64,000 nucleotides of DNA from Desulfobacteraceae bacterium. Lineage in GTDB: Bacteria; Desulfobacterota; Desulfobacteria; Desulfobacterales; Desulfosalsimonadaceae. The stretch spans positions 1-64,000 of the forward strand of contig JABZFM010000012.1 of NCBI GenBank assembly GCA_014237465.1, read 5' to 3'. The position numbers and the translations under genes are program-made. The notes beneath the pieces are model-generated. The model worked only from the letters and a program-made list of their open reading frames with translations. It made no database searches and was not told where the DNA came from. Below, in pieces: positions 1-9,321 of the stretch. Numbering within the stretch: the first letter of the stretch is position 1; each line of letters opens with the position of its first letter.

Positions 1-53
1 AAAATGACACTTCCTGAAAACGCACTTCATCCCCCCTGATCAAAAAAAGATAT

Positions 54-950
54 TTGCTTATATATAGAGTCATCAAGACCGGGCTTGTTCAACCTTCGGA
101 TAAGATTGTGGTTCGTTCCTCACATCAATCTATCCTTGTTCGTTCTGGCAGGGCGTTGATCGGGTCTTTGCTGGCAAGAAATCTTAAAGTCAGAGTGGGG
201 GACGAGTTAACGATCATGGGACAGGGAAAAGACGGCTCTGTGGCAGCCGCAATCCTTACCGTCTGCGGTATTTACGAATCCGGAATGGACGAGTTTGACC
301 GGAACACCCTGCACATACCGATCAATACCTTTCAGGCGGTTTATTCCATGGAATCGGCGGTTCACGAAATTATTATTAATGTGAACTCTTTGCGTGATGT
401 CCCGATGGTAAAGGCCAAAATTATCAACCGTTTAAAGGATATCCTGCAAGGGAATGCCTTGGTGGTCATGGATTGGGACGAACTGGTCCCGGGGCTGACC
501 CAGTCGATCCGTATTGACCTGACCATGGGGATTATTTTTTGGTTTCTACTGGTGGTGATCGTGGCGTTTTCTATTCTCAATACGTTTCTGATGGCAATTT
601 TTGAGCGCACCCGGGAATTTGGTGTTATGATGGCCATTGGCACGACGCCGCAACGGCTGGTGAAACTGTTGCTGTATGAATCCAACTTTATGACCATCGT
701 CGGGGTGGGTCTGGGAATCCTGACCGGGTGCGGGATAACGATGGTTTTCCAGATTTACGGAATCGATATGTCCGGATCCTCTGAAATCTTAAAGCAATAT
801 GGAATGTCCGGGCGGATTTATCCGCGACTGAGTATCATTACAGCATTTGCCGGACCGGTCCTGGTTTGGTTGATTACTGTTGGTGTTGCGCTGTATCCGG
901 CATTAAAAATTAAGAGGCTTAAGCCCGTTGAAGCGATGCATCACGTTTAA
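54..950 (+). CDS. FtsX-family ABC transporter permease, 5' partial
   Basis: C-terminal part of a LolC/LolE/MacB-like permease. Residues 30-140 are the end of a MacB-type periplasmic core, with a stretch reading LLARNLKVRVGDELTIMGQG. After it come three hydrophobic segments (about 160-185, 205-235 and 265-290) and the FtsX ending KRLKPVEAMHHV. The next gene ends almost the same way (SRITPVEAMAHT), so the two are paralogous partners that would sit in one inner-membrane complex with the ATPase at 2469. The N-terminus is unresolved: the in-frame start here is only a TTG, there is an in-frame stop at 15-17, and about 40 codons further left would be expected to code for more periplasmic domain. The gene is either cut by the window edge plus a frame error, or decayed at its front. 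The substrate is unknown; lipoproteins or lipids are plausible. Confidence 0.8.
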   Translation: MLIYRVIKTGLVQPSDKIVVRSSHQSILVRSGRALIGSLLARNLKVRVGDELTIMGQGKDGSVAAAILTVCGIYESGMDEFDRNTLHIPINTFQAVYSMESAVHEIIINVNSLRDVPMVKAKIINRLKDILQGNALVVMDWDELVPGLTQSIRIDLTMGIIFWFLLVVIVAFSILNTFLMAIFERTREFGVMMAIGTTPQRLVKLLLYESNFMTIVGVGLGILTGCGITMVFQIYGIDMSGSSEILKQYGMSGRIYPRLSIITAFAGPVLVWLITVGVALYPALKIKRLKPVEAMHHV

Positions 951-967
951 CATTTCAGGTGGATAGA

Positions 968-1070
968 CTGAAGGCCGAAGGCTGAAGGGAAAAACAACGA
1001 CTGAAATCATTTTTTGCTTCAACCTTCAACCTTCAACCTTCAACCTTAAACCTTCTACCTTCAGCCTTAG
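968..1070. repeat. CCTTCAA heptamer tract with inverted partner
   Basis: The gap between the two permease genes holds a run of near-perfect CCTTCAA heptamers (about 1018-1047) ending in CCTTCAGCCTT (1058-1068). The reverse complement, AAGGCTGAAGG, lies at 978-988, so the tract can fold back on itself across about 70 nt. A related run lies at 49088-49110. It contains no gene. Confidence 0.6.
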
Positions 1071-1080
1071 GACCTAAACA

Positions 1081-2304
1081 ATGGAATTACAGCTTGCATG
1101 GCGCAATATCTGGCGAAATCCGAGGCGGACGGTGATTATCATGATTGCCGTCATCATCGGTGTCTGGACGATGGTTGCTTTAACGTCACTGATGCGGGGT
1201 ATTGTCAATGACATGCTTGAAAACGGTATTTCAACCCTGACCGGTGATATTAAACTATATGCTTCCGGATATCATAATGATCCGTCAATTGAATACCGTA
1301 TCGATGATCCGAATTCTGTAATTTCAAAAATTGCAAAAACTTTGCCCGTGGACTCAAAATATGCCGCACGCGTGCGGGTCAATGCAATTGCTTCAAATGC
1401 CCGGCACTCCATCGGGCTTACGCTGGTGGGGATTGATCCGGATCAGGAAAAGGGGGTGTCCTTTATCGGCAATGGGGTTGTTGACGGTCGCATGATATCC
1501 GAAGATGATAATAACGCCATTGTCATCGGGCAGGCCTTGCTGGAAAAGTTTGAAACCCGAATCGGCCGCAAGCTGATTCTGATGTCTCAGAATTCACAAA
1601 ATGAAATCGTTTCAAAGGCATTTAAGATTGTGGGTGTTTTCCGGGCCAAGCTGGCGTCAACGGAAAAGCAGTTTGTGTTTGTCAATAAACATTCGGCGCA
1701 GAAGATGCTGGGTATCGGCAATGGGATTTCCGAGATTTCCGTTGTGATAAATGATCATGGAAAATTTGAACAGACCTCACAGGGCATTGCAGAAATTCTA
1801 AAGGATTCTGATATTGAAGTTCATACGTGGAAAGATCTTTTGCCCATGCTCACGGCATACATGGAAATTTTCAACGGGTTTATTGTGTTATGGTATCTGG
1901 TGGTGTTTGTTGCCATGGCATTCGGCATCGTCAATACGATGCTGATGGCGGTGTTTGAAAGGATGCGGGAATTCGGCCTGCTCAAAGCGCTGGGAATGAA
2001 ACCAATGCTGATTTTGCGGTCAGTTCTGATTGAATCCGGCATTATCCTGATCATGGGGGCCATTGCCGGAAATCTGCTGGCGTTTGGATCTGTAATGATG
2101 ATCGCTGCAACCGGGATTGACCTTTCCGCACTGTCTTCCGGGTTTGAATACGTCGGCATGTCTTCGGTTATTTATCCTGAGATTTTTTTAAAAGATGTGT
2201 TTCTGGCCAATGTGGTTGTATTGATTCTCGGGTTGGCAGTCAGCACGTATCCGGCGGTCAAAGCATCCCGTATTACGCCGGTTGAGGCTATGGCCCACAC
2301 TTAA
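1081..2304 (+). CDS. FtsX-family ABC transporter permease (LolC/LolE/MacB-like)
   Basis: A complete 407-residue permease. The N-terminal AWRNIWRNPRRT motif and a membrane segment at about 17-40 are typical of LolE/MacB-type proteins. A periplasmic core follows (about 45-255), then three membrane segments (about 265-290, 310-345, 370-395) and the C-terminal FtsX signature ending ITPVEAMAHT. It is the second of two permeases, followed by an ATPase (2469), so the three resemble an asymmetric LolCDE or a MacB-like system. Known families use ATP hydrolysis to drive conformational work on periplasmic substrates such as lipoproteins; the substrate here cannot be read from the sequence. Its stop codon lies inside the left terminal repeat of a palindromic element. 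Confidence 0.88.
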   Translation: MELQLAWRNIWRNPRRTVIIMIAVIIGVWTMVALTSLMRGIVNDMLENGISTLTGDIKLYASGYHNDPSIEYRIDDPNSVISKIAKTLPVDSKYAARVRVNAIASNARHSIGLTLVGIDPDQEKGVSFIGNGVVDGRMISEDDNNAIVIGQALLEKFETRIGRKLILMSQNSQNEIVSKAFKIVGVFRAKLASTEKQFVFVNKHSAQKMLGIGNGISEISVVINDHGKFEQTSQGIAEILKDSDIEVHTWKDLLPMLTAYMEIFNGFIVLWYLVVFVAMAFGIVNTMLMAVFERMREFGLLKALGMKPMLILRSVLIESGIILIMGAIAGNLLAFGSVMMIAATGIDLSALSSGFEYVGMSSVIYPEIFLKDVFLANVVVLILGLAVSTYPAVKASRITPVEAMAHT

Positions 2305-2443
2305 CAGGTGTTGAAAAACTATTGCGCTTGACAATACGGCGTTAAAATTCGACTCAAAATGCTCATTTATAGACATAAACTCCGCTTTTTCGTCGAATTT
2401 TGCCTTGTCTTGCCTGCGCTCATAACGTTTTCACCAACCTGTT
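2303..2443. repeat. Dispersed palindromic element, family A, copy 1
   Basis: About 141 bp, lying in the operon between permease and ATPase genes. The ends are imperfect inverted repeats (starting AACAGGTGTTGAAAAAC at the left, ending GTTTTCACCAACCTGTT at the right). Inside is a perfect 10-bp stem, AAAATTCGAC at 2344-2353 with GTCGAATTTT at 2392-2401. A second copy lies at 18136-18278. No transposase is encoded. Confidence 0.8.
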
Positions 2444-2468
2444 AATGGCTTCGCAAAAAGGAGGAATC

Positions 2469-3152
2469 ATGCCGATTGTAGACGTTAAAGGGGTTGAAAA
2501 AGTCTATCAGCAGGGCGATATCGAGGTCCATGCCTTAAAAGACATTTACCTGTCGATTGCACCCGGCAGTTTTGCTGCGATTGCGGGTCCGTCCGGTTCC
2601 GGTAAAACCACTTTGCTTAATATTATTGGCGGTCTGGATCTGCCGGATCATGGTGAAGTAGTTGTGGACAGCCGGCATTTCAGGAAAATGAATCAGAGCC
2701 AGCTGGCTGAACTGCGGTTGAACCGGATCGGTTTTGTATTTCAGGCGTATAATTTAATCCCCGTGCTGTCTGCGGTGGAAAACGTGGAATATGTGATGCT
2801 GCTCCAGGGTGTTGAAAAGGCAGATCGCCGAAAACGGGCCATGGCAATATTAGATGAGGTGGGATTGAGTGAAAAATACCATAATCGACCGTCGGAATTG
2901 TCCGGGGGACAGCAGCAGCGTGTGGCGGTTGCACGGGCCATTGTTTCAAATCCAGCCATTGTGCTGGCTGATGAGCCCACGGCCAACCTGGATTCAAAAA
3001 CAGGGGAAGCATTGCTGCAAATCATGGCCGAGATGAATGAAAATCGGAATGTGACGTTTATATTTTCAACCCATGATCAGATGGTCATGGACTATGCCCA
3101 TCGGCTGGTGCTCCTCCGTGATGGGATGATTGATGATGACCAGGTTAAATAA
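2469..3152 (+). CDS. ABC transporter ATP-binding protein, LolD/MacB type
   Basis: A 227-residue ATPase subunit of the LolD/MacB/FtsE type. Visible motifs are Walker A GPSGSGKTT (residues 40-48), a Q-loop in FVFQAYNLIP, the signature LSGGQQQRVAVARA, Walker B IVLADEPTANLD with the catalytic Glu, and the H-loop His in FSTHDQ. The start was set at the ATG at 2469 because AAAGGAGG lies just upstream; a longer frame from 2400 begins inside a repeat element and has no ribosome site. It would energise the two FtsX permeases encoded immediately upstream. Its 3' end overlaps the next gene, which suggests translational coupling. Confidence 0.93.
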   Translation: MPIVDVKGVEKVYQQGDIEVHALKDIYLSIAPGSFAAIAGPSGSGKTTLLNIIGGLDLPDHGEVVVDSRHFRKMNQSQLAELRLNRIGFVFQAYNLIPVLSAVENVEYVMLLQGVEKADRRKRAMAILDEVGLSEKYHNRPSELSGGQQQRVAVARAIVSNPAIVLADEPTANLDSKTGEALLQIMAEMNENRNVTFIFSTHDQMVMDYAHRLVLLRDGMIDDDQVK

Positions 3153-4487
3153 TTTTAAAAAAATCATCTCCAAAGTTTGCATCCGTCTGTGTCTGTACGT
3201 TTTCCTTTGCGGTGCTGTTTTGCATTTGTCTTCACCTGCGGCAGGAGCCGGCCTCCTCGATGAAAGTCAATTTTTAAGTGGTTGGGGGGGGGGCATTTTC
3301 GATTACGGGGTGCAGTCTCTTTTCCGGATAACAATTCCCGGCTGGATCATTTGCATCAAGATCGTCTGCATGACGGCGCGGTTGAGTTTCGGCTGAAAAA
3401 GAATACCGGATTTAATGACTGGTTAAGTTTAGATTTTCATTATGAAGTGATCGGAACCGGCGGCGAGACAAGAAAAGCGCAGCAGCAATTTTTAAAGCAG
3501 TATCCGGTTTTTTCAGATAGTCTTTTTATGGCAAATGCTGTCAAAGACGACAGCCGGGTGATGGATTTAACACATACAATCTCATCGGATACGGAATATC
3601 TGCTGTATCATCGGATTGATCGGCTGGTTTTGTCTGCCTCCGCTGACTGGGGTTCTGTCAGGGTCGGGCGCCAGGCATTAACCTGGGGGAACGGATTCCT
3701 GTTCAACCCCATGGACCTGTTCAACCCGTTTTCCCCGACAGATGTTGATCGGGATTATAAAATCGGCGATGATATGATTACAGCTCAGGTGTACACGGGA
3801 AATTCCGGGGAATTGCAGATGCTTTATATGCCGCGAAGGGACACGGAAAATCATAATATTGAGTGGGATGATTCCTCTTTGGCGGCAAAATTTCATTTTA
3901 ATATCAGTATCACGGATATTGACGTGATGGCGGGGAAACACTATGAAGACAATGTGCTGGGAATCGGATTCACCGGTTACCTGATGAATGCGGCCTGGCG
4001 TCTGGATACAACATATACCTGGCTGGATGCTGACAGTGAGCGGTCCGGTTTTGTGAGCCTTGTGGCAAATATTGATTATTCCTGGGTCTGGTGGAATAAA
4101 AATCTATATGGATGGATCGAATATTATTATAACGGCCTGGGGGAAAATGATTATCAAAAAGCACTGACCGACCCGGACATCATGAAGCGTCTGGCCCGGG
4201 GGGAATGGTTTACGCTGGGGCATTCATACATGAATACCCAGCTTCAGATTGAATGGCATCCGCTGGTCAATGGGTTTATCACGATAATTACGAATACCGG
4301 TGATTCGTCAGGCATTCTTCAACCAAGAATTACCGTGGACCCGGCGCAGAATTTTCAAATCATGTGCGGCGGAAATATTTATTACGGGAAAACCAAAACC
4401 GAGTTCGGAGGCATTGAACTTCCCGGGGTTCTGGTCAGGGAAGTACCGGCGGATATGGTGTATCTCTGGCTTTCCTATTACTTCTGA
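3133..4487 (+). pseudogene. Outer-membrane barrel protein with internal frameshift
   Basis: The first frame (start ATG ATG at 3133-3138, overlapping the ATPase gene) encodes a signal peptide ending near PAAGA, then GIFDYGVQSLF. The second frame continues from about 3318 with PDNNSRLDHLHQDRL and runs to 4487. Joined, they give one protein of about 450 residues with alternating aromatic and polar strands, the motif WGSVRVGRQALTWGNGFLFN and a terminal LWLSYYF, all typical of outer-membrane beta-barrels (DUF1302-like). A single missing T in the TCTCTTTTCC run (about 3315-3324) would account for the shift. A run of ten G at 3284-3293 lies just before it and is the other candidate site. It is either a pseudogene, a phase-variable gene or a base-calling error. 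The operon position suggests it is the outer-membrane partner of the ABC system. Confidence 0.7.
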
Positions 4488-4511
4488 CGGTTTCCTTAAA
4501 AATCTCTTTCG

Positions 4512-4660
4512 GATGGTAATGAAAAAAGTTTCACCAATTTTATAAAATATGGCAAGGCGCGCAAAGCCTGAGGAGCGAGACGTACGAATGTACGTTGAGT
4601 GACGAAGGCTGAAGCGTAACCCAAAACTAAAATTGCAGTTGAACTTTTTACGACGCCATC
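4512..4660. repeat. Dispersed palindromic element, family B
   Basis: About 149 bp with imperfect inverted ends (GATGGTAATGAAAAAAGTTT at the left, matching the reverse complement of the right end near TTTTTACGACGCCATC) and a GC-rich centre around CGTACGAATGTACG. It lies between two convergent genes. A truncated copy occurs at 31393-31450. No coding potential. Confidence 0.7.
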
Positions 4661-4664
4661 AGGG

Positions 4665-6293
4665 TTAATACCCTGCCGGTTCCCGGTACGCCCCGGCCAC
4701 CGCATCGATCATCTCGGCAATCTCAAGCAGTTCCATATCATGCCAGCGGCGTCCCACCAACTGCACGCCAATCGGCATCCCGTCCTGGGAATATCCGGCC
4801 GGAATGGTGACAGCCGGATGCCCGGTGGTGTTGAAAGGGGCGGTATAAGCAGCATTCGCCATCCAGTAGTTCAGCTGATGTTCATCGACCGGGATCGGAT
4901 CATCATAAATATTATATCCGAAAATGACATCATTGGGTTCAAGATGTTTATATGCGGGTTGGGTGGTGACCGGACAGATGAACACATCCCATTCCATGAG
5001 AAATTGTTCAAGATGCGCGATCAGGATCTCCCTTTTAGAGCATGTCTCGATAAACTTGTCATATGTTGCGGGGTACACCATCTGGAGCAGCGGGGATTTA
5101 CTTCTATGTATGCCGCCCAAAGTATACATGATAAATCGTGCGGATGACGGGAGGGTGACATTAATCTGCAGGTCGACCATTTTCCCCCAGGTTTCCCATA
5201 CCTCTATAAAATTGAAATCCGCCGGGTTTATTTTTTTTATCGTGCAGCCTTCATCTGAAAGCTTGTCAATAAATTGCTTCAGTACCTTTCGGGTTTCATT
5301 AGAAACAGGGACATCTCCGAAATTGTCCGACCAGGCAATGCGTAATTCTTTATAGCCTGGTTTTGTTTTAGGCGTCATGTTGACGGCAGGTACCATTGCA
5401 TCATATCCATCCGGTCCGGCAATGATTGACAGGCACAGTTTTAAATCTTTAATGGAACGGGCCAGCGGCCCGAGAGACGCCATGGCGCGAATGGTTCGGC
5501 GGTTTTTATCTGTGAGCCCCGGAAAAATGCCATAGCTTGATACAAAATTTTCAGTGGGTTTAATGCCGTAAACACCGCAAAAAGCGGCGGGGATTCGGAT
5601 GGAACCAGCGAGATCGCTGCCAATGGTAAGCGGGGACATGCCGGTCGCAACCGCTGCCGCACCGCCGCCGGTACTTCCCCCCGGGGTCCGGGTCAAATCC
5701 CATGGATTATTGGTCCGGCCGTAAATCGGATTAAAAGTCTGCACATCCATGGCCATCACCGGCATATTGGTGATCCCTAAGATGATGGCGCCGGCATTTT
5801 TAAGCCGTTTAACTATTGTTGCGTCAAAATCGGTCACCTGGTCGGATAGGGGGGTAAATGCATTGGTGATCCGCATGTTTTTGACGGCAAAATGGTCTTT
5901 TATGCTGACCGGCACACCGTGCAGCGGGCCCCAGAGTTCTCCTGCGGCAAGGGCTTCATCCGCCTGCCGGGCCCGATCCAGTGTAGTCTTTTCATCAATA
6001 ACAACAAGAGCGTTGAGATCCGGATTGTATTTATGAATATGGTTGATGTGAGCGGAAATCACCTCATGCGAAGAAAATGTGCCGGATCGGATGCCCGCTG
6101 CCAGGTCAGAGGCAGATAGAAATACTATCGGCCGGCCGGAAGCAGCTGTCGAATTTTCAGGAGTCTGGTAGGGAAGCGGGTCGGAGGATGACTGGCATCC
6201 CACAAATACGAAAAGGGACAGAAATAACAGCAAATTTATTGATTTGAGGGAAATGATTCCGGAAAAATCGTTGCGGTGAAATTTGTTTTTCAT
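4665..6293 (-). CDS. Amidase-signature family lipoprotein
   Basis: A 542-residue amidase. The N-terminus is a lipoprotein signal with a lipobox FVFVGC (Cys33), so the enzyme should be anchored outside the cytoplasmic membrane, unlike GatA. The Ser-cisSer-Lys triad is visible as Lys132 (VSIKD), Ser207 (GGSTGG) and Ser231 (GSDLAGSIR). The spacings of 75 and 24 residues are those of the family, for example FAAH Lys142/Ser217/Ser241. These enzymes hydrolyse carboxylic amides; the substrate is unknown. AAGGAGGG lies a few bases before the ATG. It stands alone, convergent with the ABC/OMP operon and separated from it by a repeat. Confidence 0.88.
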   Translation of the reverse strand: MKNKFHRNDFSGIISLKSINLLLFLSLFVFVGCQSSSDPLPYQTPENSTAASGRPIVFLSASDLAAGIRSGTFSSHEVISAHINHIHKYNPDLNALVVIDEKTTLDRARQADEALAAGELWGPLHGVPVSIKDHFAVKNMRITNAFTPLSDQVTDFDATIVKRLKNAGAIILGITNMPVMAMDVQTFNPIYGRTNNPWDLTRTPGGSTGGGAAAVATGMSPLTIGSDLAGSIRIPAAFCGVYGIKPTENFVSSYGIFPGLTDKNRRTIRAMASLGPLARSIKDLKLCLSIIAGPDGYDAMVPAVNMTPKTKPGYKELRIAWSDNFGDVPVSNETRKVLKQFIDKLSDEGCTIKKINPADFNFIEVWETWGKMVDLQINVTLPSSARFIMYTLGGIHRSKSPLLQMVYPATYDKFIETCSKREILIAHLEQFLMEWDVFICPVTTQPAYKHLEPNDVIFGYNIYDDPIPVDEHQLNYWMANAAYTAPFNTTGHPAVTIPAGYSQDGMPIGVQLVGRRWHDMELLEIAEMIDAVAGAYREPAGY

Positions 6294-6466
6294 GGGTATT
6301 CGGCCCTCCTTATGCTGAATTTTATAGTTTCGGCAGGTTATGCGGGCATTAAATATTTTACATGTAAAACAGAGGTCAGATTCGGTTAGGATGTTTAATG
6401 TCTGAAAGCCAGAGCCGGCTAATGGGTTTTGAAAAAGCCGATCAATAAATTAATAAAAACAGGCTG

Positions 6467-6928
6467 TTAATAGTCTTTTCGTTTGGCCCGATCCATCTCG
6501 CGTTTCATTTCGCGTTCTTTGATGGATTCTCTTTTGTCATATTTACGCTTGCCGCGGGCGAGCCCGATGGTAACTTTGGCTTTTCCGTTTTTAAAGTATA
6601 TTTTTAACGGAATCACTGAAAACCCTTTTTCCCTGATCTTGGCTTCCATTCGTTTGAGTTCGGATTTATGCAGGAGAAGCTTTCTCGGGCGTAACGGATC
6701 ATGGTTATCATAATAGGCAAAAGGATACGGACTGATATGCACCTGATGAAGGATCAGTTCGCCTTTTTCAATTCTGCCGTAAGCGTCTTTCAGGTTGGCT
6801 CCCCCTGATCGCAGGGATTTGACTTCAGTGCCCAGCAGCACCATTCCCGCTTCAATTTCTTCTGTGATTGAATAATTATGCCAGGCTTTCCGGTTTTTAG
6901 TGACAATTTTGATGTGGCTGTTTTCCAT
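6467..6928 (-). CDS. smpB: SsrA-binding protein SmpB
   Basis: A 153-residue SmpB, the tmRNA partner that places SsrA RNA in stalled ribosomes for trans-translation. The family features are present: an N-terminal NRKAWHNYSI block, GTEVKSLRSG, YDNHDPLRPRKLL, LKIYFKNGKAKVTIGLARGK and the basic tail DKRESIKEREMKREMDRAKR. It follows ptsI with 62 bp between, as in many Desulfobacterota. No ssrA RNA gene was recognised in the window. Confidence 0.97.
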   Translation of the reverse strand: MENSHIKIVTKNRKAWHNYSITEEIEAGMVLLGTEVKSLRSGGANLKDAYGRIEKGELILHQVHISPYPFAYYDNHDPLRPRKLLLHKSELKRMEAKIREKGFSVIPLKIYFKNGKAKVTIGLARGKRKYDKRESIKEREMKREMDRAKRKDY

Positions 6929-6990
6929 TTTGGATGCTGACTAATTAAAGGGTGAAGTGACTAAAATGATCTAAAGTGTCTTTTGTAATT

Positions 6991-8757
6991 TTACTTATCA
7001 TAGATACCGTTTGCCAGTGTTTCACCGTAAGTATCTGTTATCAATTGAATGGTATCCAGTGCGGACGTCTGTTTCATGACTTTTTTTAAAAAAAGTTTTG
7101 ATTCGTTGACGCTGATTTTTCTGATCATGTTTTTAATGGAAGGGATTGATTGGGGCGCCATGCTGAAGGCGTCCAGGCCAAGGCCCAGCAGAACGGGAAG
7201 GTTAATGATCTCCGATGCCATTTCACCGCACATGAATGTTTTGATATCTTTTTTTTTCCCGGTATCCACAACATGTTTTATCATTCGGATAACTGCCGGG
7301 TGCAAAGGATTATAGAGGTATGCAACATGGCGGTTCACCCGGTCTATGGCCAGCGTGTATTGAACCAGATCATTGGTGCCGATGCTGAAAAAATCAACCA
7401 GGTCGGCCATGGCATCCGCCATGATCGCTGCAGACGGAATTTCTATCATAATACCGATTTGAATGTTTCTATTGTAGGCCAGCCCGTCTTTTTCAAGGGA
7501 TTCTGCTGCTTCATCAATAATTTTAAAGGTCTGAAGAATTTCTTCACACCCGGAAATCATCGGAAGCAGGAGCTTGACATTACCGAAAGCGGCTGAGCGT
7601 AAAATAGCGCGGAGCTGTGTTATAAATATGTCCGGATTTTTAAGACAAAACCGGATGGCCCGAAGGCCCAGAGACGGATTGCTCTCTTCCGGCGTCGGGA
7701 TGGCTGAAATTGCCTTGTCGCCGTTGATATCAAGCGTGCGGATAATGACCGGGTTCGGTGCCATTAGTTCCGCAACTTCTTTATATTGATCAAACAATTC
7801 CTGTTCATCGGGAAAAGACATTCGGCCCAAATAGAGGAACTCCGTTCGAAACAGGCCGATACCTTCTCCGCCATGGTCTTTTACCGCCACGACTTCCTCG
7901 GGCAGTTCAATATTTCCCATAATGCTGAATAAATGCCCGTCAGCGCTTTTTGCCGGCCGGTCGCTGGTTCGGAGGATGTTTGCTTTGCGTGTTTCGTATT
8001 TCTTGCTCAGTTCATCATATTTTATTAGTGTTTCTTCTTCAGGATCAACAATGACAATGCCTTCAGATCCATCGACAATAATAATGCTGTCATTTTTGAT
8101 CACCTGGGTGGCATTATCCAGGCCGAGAACTGCCGGTATTTCAAGAGTCCGGGCGATAATGCTGGTATGTGACGCTTTGCCGCCGCGATCCGTAATAAAC
8201 CCCATAATTTTTTCAAGCTGGATCTGGCTGGTTTCCGCCGGGGAAAGTGTATGGGCCACCAGTATCACCCGTTTGTCAATATTGGATATATTAACGTCCT
8301 TGCAGCCGACCAGATTTCTCATAATACGTTCTGAAACATGCTCGATATCTGCGGAACGTGATTTGAGGTAAGGGTCTGCAATATTGCTGAACATGGATTT
8401 TGCTTGTGAAGTCGCCTCCTTGAGCGCCCATTCCGCATTAATCAGCTCATTTGTAATGATGTCAATGGCTTTTCCATACAGCATCTTGTCTTTGTGAAGC
8501 AAAAGGTGAGTTTCAAGGATAGCGGCATGCTGCCGGAGTTCTTCCGGTACCCCTTTGATGATGTCAGACAGTTCATTTTTGGCTTTGGTAACCGCACTTT
8601 TAAAACGATTGATTTCTTTTTTGACTTTATTCTCGGTGATCGAGTATTTTTCAATGACATCAACACCTTCTTTATCCACAAGGTAAGCCTTGCCAATGCA
8701 GATTCCCGGAGAACCGCTGATCCCTTTGATGATTTTTTCCGTGGTATCAGATGGCAT
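6991..8757 (-). CDS. ptsI: Phosphoenolpyruvate-protein phosphotransferase (PTS Enzyme I)
   Basis: A 588-residue Enzyme I. It takes phosphate from PEP onto a histidine and passes it to HPr. The phospho-histidine is His197 in DRGGKASHTS. The C-terminal PEP-binding barrel is recognisable by LFRTEFLYL, the signature FFSIGTNDLVQYTLAIDR and MCGEMASE with the active Cys. The length is normal for the family. It starts 6 bp after ptsH, so the two are cotranscribed. No EIIA, EIIB, EIIC or EIID gene is adjacent, so the pair may serve regulation or an EII encoded elsewhere. Confidence 0.95.
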   Translation of the reverse strand: MPSDTTEKIIKGISGSPGICIGKAYLVDKEGVDVIEKYSITENKVKKEINRFKSAVTKAKNELSDIIKGVPEELRQHAAILETHLLLHKDKMLYGKAIDIITNELINAEWALKEATSQAKSMFSNIADPYLKSRSADIEHVSERIMRNLVGCKDVNISNIDKRVILVAHTLSPAETSQIQLEKIMGFITDRGGKASHTSIIARTLEIPAVLGLDNATQVIKNDSIIIVDGSEGIVIVDPEEETLIKYDELSKKYETRKANILRTSDRPAKSADGHLFSIMGNIELPEEVVAVKDHGGEGIGLFRTEFLYLGRMSFPDEQELFDQYKEVAELMAPNPVIIRTLDINGDKAISAIPTPEESNPSLGLRAIRFCLKNPDIFITQLRAILRSAAFGNVKLLLPMISGCEEILQTFKIIDEAAESLEKDGLAYNRNIQIGIMIEIPSAAIMADAMADLVDFFSIGTNDLVQYTLAIDRVNRHVAYLYNPLHPAVIRMIKHVVDTGKKKDIKTFMCGEMASEIINLPVLLGLGLDAFSMAPQSIPSIKNMIRKISVNESKLFLKKVMKQTSALDTIQLITDTYGETLANGIYDK

Positions 8758-8763
8758 TTTTAC

Positions 8764-9045
8764 CTACTCCCTAAACCCTTTTTCAAACAGGTTGATCATT
8801 TCATTAAGAATGTCAATGTCTTCCGGATTTTCCACTTTCAGTGCCACATTTGCGCCTTTCAGGCAGGCAAGAGATAATATGTCAATAATGCTGGAGGCAT
8901 CCACCTCTTCTCCATTCTTGCAAAGCCAGACATCAGATTGCGCTTTAAGTGCAAGGTTCGCAAGCATTGCCGCCGGCCTGGCATGAAGGCCAAGTTCGTT
9001 AATTACGGTCGTTTTTCTGCTTAGATTATGGTCTATCTCATTCAT
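8764..9045 (-). CDS. ptsH: Phosphocarrier protein HPr
   Basis: A 93-residue HPr. The phosphorylation site is His21 in GLHARPAAML. The position equivalent to regulatory Ser46 is Ser52 in DASSIIDILSL, so control by an HPr kinase is possible, although no hprK is in the window. It is first in the ptsH-ptsI-smpB operon. In related genomes rpoN, hprK, rapZ and mannose-family EII genes often precede it (general knowledge); here a protease gene lies upstream instead. Confidence 0.94.
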   Translation of the reverse strand: MNEIDHNLSRKTTVINELGLHARPAAMLANLALKAQSDVWLCKNGEEVDASSIIDILSLACLKGANVALKVENPEDIDILNEMINLFEKGFRE

Positions 9046-9078
9046 ATCTTTTATAATTATTTATTATTTAAATCTATA

Positions 9079-9108
9079 AAGATAGCATGCGATGATTATG
9101 ATTGTCAA
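9079..9108 (-). promoter_or_regulatory. Candidate sigma70 promoter of ptsH-ptsI-smpB
   Basis: On the minus strand, a perfect -35 TTGACA (9103-9108) is followed after 18 nt by TATCTT (9079-9084), a 4/6 match to the -10 box. The start codon of ptsH lies about 33 nt further on. The rest of the 9046-9321 gap is AT-rich with no convincing gene. Confidence 0.45.
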
Positions 9109-9321
9109 ACGAAATTTTTTGATAAAATACTGAAAGAGTACTGAAAGTATTATAAATAATTTATTTATTATTTTGGGAGGGATGGATTGATGGGTGGAAT
9201 TATAAGATATCGGGATAAGTTAATAACAAATGTTATTATGCGGGATCAGTTGAAAGGCTTTCATGTTTGGAGTGAATCAAAACCGTTGGATAATCTTGGT
9301 GATATCTCCTTCTACAGAAGA

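Noticed and set aside
2400-2468. Upstream start for the ATPase at 2400
   Set aside because: The first 23 codons lie in palindromic element A; AAAGGAGG favours the ATG at 2469.
3282-4487. Separate gene starting at 3282 for the barrel protein
   Set aside because: Its first 15 residues come from the wrong side of a frame break; the signal peptide lies in the frame starting at 3133, so the two are one broken gene.
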